Below are positions 1 to 6,083 of a stretch of DNA of 7,487 bases, piece by piece; within the stretch, counting starts at the first letter, position 1, and every line of letters begins with the position of its first letter. Under the pieces are notes generated by a model. That model saw only the letters and a list, made by a program, of their open reading frames with translations, searched no databases and had not been told where the DNA came from. The stretch comes from Oscillospiraceae bacterium. Lineage in GTDB: Bacteria; Bacillota_A; Clostridia; Oscillospirales; Ruminococcaceae. The stretch lies in the NCBI GenBank assembly GCA_900766795.1, contig CAAFWX010000046.1:1-7487 (forward strand), in the 5' to 3' direction. The position numbers and the translations under genes are program-made.

Positions 1-38
1 GGCAAAGGCGTAGCCGGTAATTGTGCGGTGTTGCCTTA
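1..38 (-). repeat. Left copy of dispersed repeat, inner end (truncated by window edge)
   Basis: Positions 11-38 are the exact reverse complement of 7267-7294 (28 of 28 bases). Positions 1-10 continue the match with small differences: a G/A change, and one base where the right copy has two. The conserved end reads TAAGGCAACACCGC on the minus strand and faces inward, so the body of this copy lies outside the window to the left. A conserved terminus joined abruptly to unrelated flanking DNA suggests a small dispersed or MITE-like element. No transposase is visible, and that identity is inference. Confidence 0.7.
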
Positions 39-45
39 GGAAAGG
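38..45 (+). promoter_or_regulatory. Ribosome binding site of the CPBP protease gene
   Basis: AGGAAAGG lies 5 nt before the ATG at 51. It decides the start: the in-frame TTG at 21 lies inside the repeat and has no such site. The ribosome site begins at the very last base of the left repeat, so the repeat end forms part of this gene's 5' untranslated region. Confidence 0.75.
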
Positions 46-50
46 TAGCC

Positions 51-749
51 ATGACAGAAAAGCATTCTGACAGAGCCAAAGCCGCCGCGATGATGGCGAT
101 TGTCGTTGTTGGAGTTATCGCCGTGACGATAATCGACCTTATCATTCAGCCGCCATATGCGGTGAAATCCGCGGCGAAGGTTGCGCTTTTTACGGGAATG
201 CCGCTGATTTATTCGCTGTGCGTGAATAAAGAGGTTGACCTTAGAACGCTGTTCAAAATCGGCGGCGGCGCAAGGGGAATCCTCGAAGCCGTGCTGTGGG
301 GCGCGGCTGTATTCGGGGTGATTGTCGGCGCGTATCTGCTTATCGGAGGATTGTTCGATTTTTCGCAGATTACCGCCAACATGGAAAAGTCAATGGGCAT
401 AACCCGCGACAATTTTATCTTCGTTGCGCTTTACATTTCCTTTGCAAATTCGTTTCTGGAGGAGTTTTTCTTTCGCGGATTTGCCTGCCTGAAATTGCAG
501 CAGTACGTTTCCCGAAAAGCCGCATACGCTTTCAGCTCGCTGACCTTTTCGGCGTATCACATCGCGATGATGTGGGTAGCGTTCGAGCCGCCGCTGGTGA
601 CATTTGCGTGTGCGGGGCTTGTTATCGGCGGCTGCCTGTTCAATTTCTTCAACGAAAAGTACGGGAACCTCTATATTTCGTGGCTGATACATATGGGTGC
701 AAATTTTGCCATAAACGGTATTGCAATGTCCCTGTACGGAATAGTATAA
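51..749 (+). CDS. CPBP-family intramembrane metalloprotease (CAAX protease/ABI type)
   Basis: A predicted multi-pass membrane protein of 232 aa. The three family motifs are present: EEFFFR at 137-142 (the Glu-Glu and Arg signature), FSAYH at 166-170 (His170) and HMGAN at 214-218 (His214, Asn218). In the CPBP family these Glu and His residues form the metal-dependent active site within the membrane. Hydrophobic stretches are visible at about 13-33, 43-57, 78-101, 122-136, 156-178, 183-200 and 206-225. The start at ATG 51 follows a clear AGGAAAGG. The gene sits 12 nt before hisC and is probably cotranscribed with it, although nothing links the two functions. Known roles of CPBP proteins include prenyl-protein processing, bacteriocin self-immunity and anti-sigma-factor cleavage. 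The substrate here cannot be told from sequence. No promoter is visible between the repeat and the gene. Confidence 0.85.
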   Translation: MTEKHSDRAKAAAMMAIVVVGVIAVTIIDLIIQPPYAVKSAAKVALFTGMPLIYSLCVNKEVDLRTLFKIGGGARGILEAVLWGAAVFGVIVGAYLLIGGLFDFSQITANMEKSMGITRDNFIFVALYISFANSFLEEFFFRGFACLKLQQYVSRKAAYAFSSLTFSAYHIAMMWVAFEPPLVTFACAGLVIGGCLFNFFNEKYGNLYISWLIHMGANFAINGIAMSLYGIV

Positions 750-761
750 AAGGAGCAAACT

Positions 762-1814
762 ATGAGCTGGAGAGATAATCTTATTGATATTGAACCCTAC
801 GTTGCGGGCGAGCAGCCCAACAAAACAGATTTCATAAAACTCAACGCAAACGAGAACCCCTATCCGCCCTCGCCCGCAGTGGTGAGAGCGATTGCGCGGT
901 TTAGCGGCGAGGGTCTGAAAAAGTACCCCGACGCTAACGCCAAGCCGCTTGCGGAGGCTATCGCAAAGCGTGCGGGGCTGTCCCGTGAGAACGTGTTCGT
1001 GGGCAATGGCTCGGACGATGTGCTTGCGCTGAGCTTCCGCGCATTCTTCAATTCCGACAAGCCCATCATTTTCCCCGATATTACATATTCGTTCTACCCT
1101 GTGTGGTGCGATATGCTGCGAATCCCGTTTGAAACCATTCCTGTTGACGAGGAATTCAACATAAATGCTGCGGATTACGCGCGCCCCAACGGCGGCGTGG
1201 TTATCGCAAACCCCAACGCGCCGACCTCTATCGGCAGGGGGCTTGACTTTATCCGCGCGATTCTGGACGCGAACCCCGACAGCGTTGTGATTGTGGACGA
1301 AGCGTATGTTGATTTCGGGGGAGTATCCGCTGTTCCGCTGCTTTCGGAGTACGAGAACCTTGTTGTGACCCAGACGTTTTCCAAGAGCCGTTCCATGGCG
1401 GGAATGAGGATAGGCTTTGCCCTCGGCAACAAGGAGATTATCTCCGCGCTTTTTGCCGCAAAGGACAGCTATAATTCCTATCCCATGGACAGCGTTGCAA
1501 TTGCCGCGGGAGTGGCGTCCGTCGAGGACGAGGAGTACTTCCGCGCGACTATCGCAAAGGTATGCGCCACCAGAGCGCGGCTTACCGAGGAACTTCGCGC
1601 ACTCGGCTTTGACGTAAAGGACAGCTCTGCAAACTTCGTTTTCGCCGAGCACAGCACCCGCCGCGCAAAGGATATCTGCGAGTACCTGAAGACCCGCGAC
1701 ATCTATGTCCGCTATTTCTCCAAGCCCCGTATCGACAACCGCCTGCGGATAACTGTCGGCACTGACGAGGAGATTGACGCGCTGATTTCCGCGCTTCGCG
1801 ACTTCATAAAATAA
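762..1814 (+). CDS. hisC: Histidinol-phosphate aminotransferase
   Basis: A cytoplasmic, PLP-dependent class I/II aminotransferase of 350 aa, the usual HisC length. It converts imidazole-acetol phosphate and glutamate to histidinol phosphate and 2-oxoglutarate. Landmarks: LNANENP at 27-33, GNGSDD at 81-86, NPNAPT at 150-155 (cofactor-ring Asn region), DEAYVDF at 179-185 (Asp179, Tyr182), and TFSKSRSMAGMRIG at 205-218 with the Schiff-base Lys208 and phosphate-binding Arg216. Near the C-terminus, NRLRITVG holds the probable substrate-carboxylate Arg329. The ATG at 762 follows AGGAG at 751-755. No other his gene is in the window, so this is a detached hisC. HisC-like enzymes can also transaminate aromatic amino-acid precursors, and that cannot be excluded. 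It ends just before convergent terminators. Confidence 0.93.
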   Translation: MSWRDNLIDIEPYVAGEQPNKTDFIKLNANENPYPPSPAVVRAIARFSGEGLKKYPDANAKPLAEAIAKRAGLSRENVFVGNGSDDVLALSFRAFFNSDKPIIFPDITYSFYPVWCDMLRIPFETIPVDEEFNINAADYARPNGGVVIANPNAPTSIGRGLDFIRAILDANPDSVVIVDEAYVDFGGVSAVPLLSEYENLVVTQTFSKSRSMAGMRIGFALGNKEIISALFAAKDSYNSYPMDSVAIAAGVASVEDEEYFRATIAKVCATRARLTEELRALGFDVKDSSANFVFAEHSTRRAKDICEYLKTRDIYVRYFSKPRIDNRLRITVGTDEEIDALISALRDFIK

Positions 1815-1847
1815 AAAAACAAGCGGCGCAACCACTTCACACCGCTT
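1813..1847 (-). terminator. Second terminator of the minus-strand ydbC operon
   Basis: AAGCGG (1821-1826) and CCGCTT (1842-1847) form a stem that can be extended by G-C and G-U pairs to about 9 bp. Read on the minus strand it is followed by G and a run of T (1819-1813), the form of an intrinsic terminator. It begins just after the hisC stop codon and backs up the hairpin at 1855-1886. Confidence 0.45.
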
Positions 1848-1854
1848 TATGTGC

Positions 1855-1886
1855 AAAAAAGGGACGAGAAACCTCGCCCCTTTTTT
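1855..1886. terminator. Bidirectional intrinsic terminator between convergent operons
   Basis: The stem GGGaCGAG / CTCGcCCC (one A/C mismatch) with loop AAAC is flanked by six A on the left and six T on the right, so it gives a hairpin plus U-tract in both directions. It serves hisC from the left and the ydbC/phosphoesterase operon from the right. Confidence 0.85.
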
Positions 1887-1915
1887 ATTTTCATGAGTGA
1901 CCTTTCAGCCGGTTA

Positions 1916-2152
1916 TTATTCAAAGCTGTCCTCTTCGTCGCGTGCAGCGAATAGCTCGCAGAGCTTCTGCATTTCCTCTTCGGTGAGAGAAACGCCCTTG
2001 CTCATTCTGGTGTGGTCGGGCGACCAGTCGCGGATGTCGTACTTCGGCTCGTGGTCGTTCCAGCTTACCATGTTAAGCTCTCTTGTCCAGCCGCGTGCGG
2101 TTTCGGAGATAACTCCCAGTTCCTTGGTGATTTCAAAAGTAATTTCTGCCAT
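1916..2152 (-). CDS. ydbC: YdbC-type PC4-like single-stranded-DNA-binding protein (DUF2128)
   Basis: A small 78-aa protein. Seen: GWTRELNMVSWN at 21-32, KYDIRDWSPDH at 37-47, KG at 52-53 and LTEEE at 56-60, followed by an acidic C-terminus. This pattern and length match the family of Lactococcus lactis YdbC, whose structure is a PC4-like fold that dimerises and binds single-stranded DNA. A role in replication, repair or transcription is inferred from that family. The ATG at 2152 lies 1 nt after the stop of the upstream phosphoesterase gene. Its ribosome site AAAGGAG (2166-2160) lies within the last codons of that gene, so the two are probably translationally coupled. It ends with tandem TAA TAA stops before two terminators. 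Confidence 0.87.
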   Translation of the reverse strand: MAEITFEITKELGVISETARGWTRELNMVSWNDHEPKYDIRDWSPDHTRMSKGVSLTEEEMQKLCELFAARDEEDSFE

Positions 2153-2153
2153 T

Positions 2154-2903
2154 TCAGTTCTCCTTTGCTTCGTCGGGAACGGTCACAGCCGTTTTCTTCG
2201 GCTGCTTCGGTTCCTTTTTCTTCTTGATTTTTGTTTTATCTGCTACGACTATTCCGTCGTAAACTGCGTAGTATTTCGGCGGGATAAGCTTGTTCATGTG
2301 AAGCTTCCCGAAAAACCAACCAATGAAGCTAAGCTTCTCGTATATCTTCGTGAGGTAGGTGTTTATGTGGTTTCGCTCGCCTGCGTTTTCGTTAAGAAAA
2401 TCCTGAAGCCGCGACGGCGGTTCGTAGGTTACAACAAAATCAACCTTGTTCCCAACGCGCTCAAGGTTTTTCAGCCCCTCGTTAAGTTCCTCCTCCGTGG
2501 GGATTTCCCTCGCCCACCAGTTTTCGCCCTCGACAAGCCCGCTGTATGTGTCGTCACTCTGACCTCCGCCGAATGCGAACACCGTCTTTTCCGCAATCTC
2601 AAAAACCTGCCCGCGCATAAGCTGCCGCAGCCTGCCGCTTATCTGCCGCGTCATTCCGCCGCACCACTCGCTTACCTCGTAGCTTTCCAGCAGGTCGTAG
2701 TTTTCGTGAGAGCCTTCAACAAACAGGACGTTGTAGGGAAGCCGCCCGATTTTTTTCAAAAGCTTCTTCTCCTTTTTGCTGCCGTCCCAGATGAAGCCGA
2801 AGTCGCCGCAGATAATCAGTGCGTCCTGCTTTTTAAGCTTTTTCAGCGCAGGATTTTTAAAGCGCGAGAAGTCTCCGTGGACATCGCCTGTGATAAAAAC
2901 CAT
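2154..2903 (-). CDS. Calcineurin-like metallophosphoesterase-fold protein with an altered second metal site
   Basis: A 249-aa protein, probably cytoplasmic (no signal peptide). Metallophosphoesterase motifs in order: GDVHG at 6-10 (Asp7, His9), CGDFG at 32-36 (Asp34), EGSHEN at 63-68, FGGGQSDD at 111-118, VTYEPP at 158-163 and FGKLH at 198-202 (His202). The usual motifs are GNHD/E, a Thr/Gly-His in motif IV, and GHxH. Here the Asn is Ser65, the motif IV His is Tyr160 and the first His of GHxH is Lys200. By homology to two-metal enzymes, the first metal site (Asp7, His9, Asp34, His202) and the catalytic His66 remain, while the private ligands of the second are gone. Residues 223-237 form a Lys-rich tail. 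The ATG at 2903 follows GGAGG with 6-nt spacing. It is the first gene of a coupled pair with ydbC. Substrate unknown; it may be a one-metal enzyme or a binding protein. Confidence 0.8.
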   Translation of the reverse strand: MVFITGDVHGDFSRFKNPALKKLKKQDALIICGDFGFIWDGSKKEKKLLKKIGRLPYNVLFVEGSHENYDLLESYEVSEWCGGMTRQISGRLRQLMRGQVFEIAEKTVFAFGGGQSDDTYSGLVEGENWWAREIPTEEELNEGLKNLERVGNKVDFVVTYEPPSRLQDFLNENAGERNHINTYLTKIYEKLSFIGWFFGKLHMNKLIPPKYYAVYDGIVVADKTKIKKKKEPKQPKKTAVTVPDEAKEN

Positions 2904-2960
2904 GAGATTCCTCCGTGTTCAAGAAAAAATTAAAAAATAATTACAAATTCAAAAAAACAC

Positions 2961-2990
2961 TTTACAAGTAATATGTTAATTTGTTATAAT
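2961..2990 (+). promoter_or_regulatory. Sigma-A-type extended -10 promoter of the carboxypeptidase operon
   Basis: TTTACA (2961-2966) and a perfect TATAAT (2985-2990) are separated by 18 nt, with an extended -10 TG at 2982-2983. Transcription would start near 2997, giving an untranslated leader of about 78 nt. The divergent phosphoesterase gene needs a promoter in the same AT-rich region (about 2915-2990), but no convincing minus-strand -35/-10 pair could be picked. Confidence 0.8.
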
Positions 2991-3003
2991 AGAGTTGGGG
3001 AGC

Positions 3004-3023
3004 GCTGCCCGCAAACGGACAGC
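3004..3023 (+). other. Small hairpin at the 5' end of the carboxypeptidase transcript
   Basis: GCTGcCCG (3004-3011) can pair with CGGaCAGC (3016-3023) around a CAAA loop, with one C/A mismatch. It lies within about 10 nt of the predicted transcript start and has no T-run, so it is more likely a 5' stabilising stem than a terminator. Confidence 0.4.
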
Positions 3024-3074
3024 AGCATTACATGCCTACTATATATAATAACCGATTAAAGGGGATTTGTCTAT

Positions 3075-4592
3075 ATGCGAAAAGCAAAAATATTTTCTGT
3101 TTTTACAGCAATAATTCTACTATTTTCAACCCTCGGCGGAATGATGACAGGTTTTGCCGCTTTCACACCCTCTTTTGCGCTGCACAGCGAGGGCGTATAT
3201 GTTGTAAATCTTGACACTGACATTGTTGTTGTGTCAAAAAATGCCGACAAGAAGCTATATCCCGCTTCGACAACGAAAATCATGACCTGCCTTGTGGCTC
3301 TTGCTAATATCAAGAACTTTGACGCGTATGTTGATTTCCCGACCGCCTGCACGGACGAGTTCACCTACGACACCTCGCAGGACTGCTACAATCCGAATTA
3401 TTGCGGCGCTTCCTCGGGAGGAATACTTCCCGGGCAGAGTAACCTTACATACTGGGATGTGCTTTATTCCACTATGCTTCCCTCGGGCTGCGATTCGGCA
3501 AACGTTCTTGCATACAATGTCGGCGGCGGAAGCATTGAGAAATTCATCAGCATGATGAACAAGATGGCGAAGCAAATCGGCTGCACCAACACGCATTTTT
3601 CCAATGCCCACGGACTTTTTGACGAGGACAACTACACCACCGCGCACGATATGTACCTCATCACGAAATATGCCATCGACAACTATCCCGCGTTCATGAA
3701 GATTTGCAACACGCTCGAATACGACATGCCTGCCAACAGCATGAACCCCGACGGCTACACGATTACCCACACAAACCAGCTCATAAAGCCCTCCAGCGCG
3801 CTTTATTACGAGGGCGTAGAGGGAATAAAAACCGGCTCTATCGACCACTACATCTTCAAGAATCCCGATGGCACATGGGATATTGAGGGACAGGTTGAGG
3901 GAAGCCGCGCGCTGGTTACTATGTGCAGCCGCAACGGCTACACATATCTGGTTGTGACACTGGGTGCGCCATATTATACCGAGGACGGCTCCAAGTCTAC
4001 CTACAATTTCGACGACCACATTGAGCTTTATGACTGGGTGTTTGACAACTTTGAGTACACGCTTGTTATCGGAAAGAACGAGCAGATAATGCAGGTTGAC
4101 GTGGACAAGGGGAAGGACGCTGTCACAGGAAACCCCGTGGACAAAATCGGACTTGTTGCCACCGAGGATTATTACACGCTGCTTCCCAAGACGCTGGACC
4201 TCACAACTATACAGCAGATACGCCCCGTTGTTGAAATGCTTGAAGCGCCTATCACCAAGGGCGAGCTTATTGACAAGATGACCCTGCGCCTGAACGGAGA
4301 AACTCTCGCGAAGATTTCCCTCGTCACCGAGCAGGACGTTGACCTTGACATGAACGAGTACTACAAGGAAAAAATCGGCGAGCTTATCCGCAAGCCGCAG
4401 TTTATAGCTATTGCTGCTATTCTCGTGCTGCTGATTATCGTATACGGCATTGCCAACATCATTCGCAAGAGCAGCCGCAGAAAATACGCCGAAGCAAACC
4501 GCCGCAGAAAGATTCAGATGGCGCCGCAGGGAAAGAACACCAGACGCCCGACGAACACCAACAGGCGAAATGACAACATCCGCAGAAGATAA
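3075..4592 (+). CDS. D-alanyl-D-alanine carboxypeptidase (serine-type, peptidase S11), membrane-anchored
   Basis: A penicillin-binding protein that removes the terminal D-Ala of peptidoglycan stem peptides outside the cell membrane. A signal peptide is evident at 1 to about 36 (basic start, hydrophobic 6-29). Catalytic motifs: STTK at 65-68 (nucleophile Ser65, Lys68), SGC at 137-139 where SGN is usual, and KTG at 252-254. A C-terminal beta-rich domain follows (about 325-435), then a membrane helix (about 443-463) and an Arg/Lys-rich cytoplasmic tail to residue 505. This architecture is typical of Firmicute DacA/DacF-like proteins; the length is somewhat above average because of an insert around 91-120 with Cys92, Cys104 and Cys110. 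The ATG at 3075 follows AAAGGGG (3058-3064) at a rather long 10-nt spacing. It is the first gene after the 2961-2990 promoter. The paralogue (dacA, dacB or dacF) cannot be decided. Confidence 0.92.
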   Translation: MRKAKIFSVFTAIILLFSTLGGMMTGFAAFTPSFALHSEGVYVVNLDTDIVVVSKNADKKLYPASTTKIMTCLVALANIKNFDAYVDFPTACTDEFTYDTSQDCYNPNYCGASSGGILPGQSNLTYWDVLYSTMLPSGCDSANVLAYNVGGGSIEKFISMMNKMAKQIGCTNTHFSNAHGLFDEDNYTTAHDMYLITKYAIDNYPAFMKICNTLEYDMPANSMNPDGYTITHTNQLIKPSSALYYEGVEGIKTGSIDHYIFKNPDGTWDIEGQVEGSRALVTMCSRNGYTYLVVTLGAPYYTEDGSKSTYNFDDHIELYDWVFDNFEYTLVIGKNEQIMQVDVDKGKDAVTGNPVDKIGLVATEDYYTLLPKTLDLTTIQQIRPVVEMLEAPITKGELIDKMTLRLNGETLAKISLVTEQDVDLDMNEYYKEKIGELIRKPQFIAIAAILVLLIIVYGIANIIRKSSRRKYAEANRRRKIQMAPQGKNTRRPTNTNRRNDNIRRR

Positions 4593-4597
4593 TCTCA

Positions 4598-4622
4598 AGC
4601 GGTCGGTTTTCCTCCGACCGCT
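4598..4622 (+). terminator. Perfect 9-bp hairpin between the carboxypeptidase gene and rlmH (weak terminator or processing site)
   Basis: AGCGGTCGG (4598-4606) and CCGACCGCT (4614-4622) form a perfect stem with loop TTTTCCT. The sequence after it, GTGTTTCG, lacks a real T-tract. The ribosome site of rlmH begins 9 nt later. It probably allows partial readthrough, or protects or separates the upstream message. No separate promoter for rlmH is seen in the 50-nt gap. Confidence 0.55.
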
Positions 4623-4642
4623 GTGTTTCGTAAGGAGTTTTG

Positions 4643-5122
4643 ATGAACGTAAACATAATCGCGCTTGGCAAGCTAAAGGAAAGCTGGTTTCGCGAAGCGA
4701 GCGCGGAATACTTAAAGCGCATGGGCGCGTTTGCTCAAACAAAGGTGTTCGAGCCTGCACCTGTTGACCTGCCGCAGAACCCCTCGCCCGCGCAGATTGA
4801 AAAGGCGCTTGAACTCGAAGCGGTGAGAATACGCGAGTGCATAAAGCCGTCGTCGTTCACGATTGCGATGTGCATTGAGGGAAAGGAGCTTTCCAGCGAG
4901 CAGCTTGCGGATAAGCTTTCCGACCTTGCCAACCGCGGAATAAGCACCGTGAATTTCGTTGTGGGAAGCAGCTTCGGGCTGTCGTCGGAGTTCAAGAAAA
5001 GCGTCGACCTGCGCCTGTCGATGTCGCCCATGACATTCCCGCACAGCCTTGCGCGGGTCATGCTGCTTGAGCAGATTTACCGCGCATTCTCAATCAACAA
5101 TAACTCAAAATATCACAAATAA
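4643..5122 (+). CDS. rlmH: 23S rRNA pseudouridine-1915 N3-methyltransferase
   Basis: A 159-aa protein, the standard RlmH length. It is a small SPOUT-class methyltransferase that works as a dimer and uses S-adenosylmethionine to methylate pseudouridine 1915 in helix 69 of 23S rRNA on assembled ribosomes. Seen: N-terminal NVNIIALGKLKESWFREA, the SAM-binding loop VVGSSFG at 106-112 (commonly IGGxxG in relatives, so SS replaces part of the glycine loop), MTFPH at 130-134, the trefoil-knot segment RVMLLEQIYRAF at 138-149, and the near-invariant C-terminal YHK. AAGGAG at 4632-4637 with 5-nt spacing selects the ATG at 4643 over the in-frame TTG at 4640. It follows the carboxypeptidase gene by 50 nt and precedes the epimerase-like gene by 13 nt. 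Confidence 0.95.
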   Translation: MNVNIIALGKLKESWFREASAEYLKRMGAFAQTKVFEPAPVDLPQNPSPAQIEKALELEAVRIRECIKPSSFTIAMCIEGKELSSEQLADKLSDLANRGISTVNFVVGSSFGLSSEFKKSVDLRLSMSPMTFPHSLARVMLLEQIYRAFSINNNSKYHK

Positions 5123-5135
5123 AAGGAGAACCCTC

Positions 5136-5993
5136 ATGGAAATCACACTCAAAAACGAATCCTGCTCCGCAAGAATCATCTCAAAGGGCGCGGAGCTGAA
5201 AAGCCTTGTTGTAAACGGCAAGGAGCTTATGTGGCGGGCTGACCCTGCGTTCTGGGGAAAGACCTCGCCGCTTCTGTTCCCGATGGTGGGCACGCTCAAA
5301 GGCGGAAAGACCATTATCAACGGCAGCGAGTACAAAATAACCAAGCACGGTTTTGCCCGCGATTTGGAGCTTACTCCCGAAAGCGTAAGCGGCACAAGCG
5401 CGTTGTTTTCTCTGGAGCAGAGCGACTACACAAAGGCAATGTACCCGTTCGATTTTCGGTTCACCGTATGCTACACGCTGAAAGCCGACGGAGTGACCGT
5501 GACCTACCGCGTCAAGAACAACAGCGAAGCAGACATGCCGTTTTGTATTGGCGCGCACCCTGCTTTCGCAACAGACGGCGACATGACCGACTATCGTCTG
5601 GAGTTCCCGAAGCCCGAAAGCGCTGCTGTTCCCGTGTACAACCTCGAAACCTGCGTGCATGAGGAAAACAACCGCCGCGTGCTGATGGAGGACGCCACCG
5701 AGCTGCCGCTGTCGCATGAAATGTTCTATGACGACGTGTGCTATTTCGATAAGATAAAGACCCGCTCCGTACAGCTTCGCGGCAAGGACAACAGGGGAGT
5801 GCGCGTTGACTTCCCCGACTTCACCTCCCTCGGAGTATGGCAGGCAAAGGACGCGCCGTTCCTGTGCATTGAGCCGTGGTGCGGCAGCGCGGATTTTGAC
5901 GACGACACGGGCGTATTTGCCGAAAAGCGCGGAATCGAGATTCTGAAATCCGGCGAGGAAAAGGCGTTCACATACAGCATATCTGCCATCTGA
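5136..5993 (+). CDS. Aldose 1-epimerase family protein (LacX/galactose mutarotase-like)
   Basis: A 285-aa cytoplasmic protein of the galactose-mutarotase-like beta-sandwich superfamily, which interconverts alpha and beta anomers of aldoses or hexose phosphates. Visible family features: a WRADPAFWGKTSPLLFPMVG block at 33-52, KHGFARD at 70-76 (His71), GAHPAF at 139-144 (His141, likely general acid), and CIEPWCG at 244-250 (Glu246, likely general base). The pattern is that of the shorter LacX-like subgroup rather than classic GalM. The ATG at 5136 follows AAGGAG (5123-5128) with 7-nt spacing, 13 nt after the rlmH stop; longer in-frame starts inside rlmH have no such site. Nothing nearby indicates which sugar it acts on. 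Confidence 0.88.
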   Translation: MEITLKNESCSARIISKGAELKSLVVNGKELMWRADPAFWGKTSPLLFPMVGTLKGGKTIINGSEYKITKHGFARDLELTPESVSGTSALFSLEQSDYTKAMYPFDFRFTVCYTLKADGVTVTYRVKNNSEADMPFCIGAHPAFATDGDMTDYRLEFPKPESAAVPVYNLETCVHEENNRRVLMEDATELPLSHEMFYDDVCYFDKIKTRSVQLRGKDNRGVRVDFPDFTSLGVWQAKDAPFLCIEPWCGSADFDDDTGVFAEKRGIEILKSGEEKAFTYSISAI

Positions 5994-6038
5994 CGTAAGA
6001 GCGAGGCGGCTAAATTGCTGTTTTTCGGTACATAAAAA

Positions 6039-6063
6039 AGCGCGGGCTGATTTAGTCCGCGCT
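6039..6063. terminator. Bidirectional intrinsic terminator between the epimerase gene and corA
   Basis: AGCGCGG (6039-6045) pairs with CCGCGCT (6057-6063), extended inward by G-U, C-G and T-A pairs around the loop GATTT. On the minus strand it is followed directly by six T (6038-6033), a strong terminator for corA. On the plus strand GCTTTATTTT follows, a weaker U-rich tract for the epimerase operon. Confidence 0.85.
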
Positions 6064-6083
6064 GCTTTATTTTGGAACAAAAT

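Noticed and set aside
390..1856. Long open frame (488 codons) on the minus strand antisense to the CPBP gene and hisC
   Set aside because: It overlaps two clearly identified genes in full, has no recognisable product, and its Cys/His/Arg/Val-rich composition is typical of a complement-strand shadow of GC-rich codons.
1851..2933. Long open frame (360 codons) on the plus strand across the phosphoesterase and ydbC genes
   Set aside because: It runs through a terminator and two coupled minus-strand genes with strong family motifs and ribosome sites. No motif was found in the plus frame.
3255..4760. Long open frame (501 codons) on the minus strand antisense to the carboxypeptidase gene and into rlmH
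   Set aside because: The plus-strand product has all S11 motifs, a signal peptide and a membrane anchor. The antisense frame shows no domain, runs through the intergenic hairpin, and ends inside rlmH.
5181..6080. Open frame of 299 codons on the minus strand antisense to the epimerase-like gene
   Set aside because: It crosses the bidirectional terminator, has no ribosome site, and lies opposite a gene with conserved HGFARD, GAHPAF and IEPW motifs.
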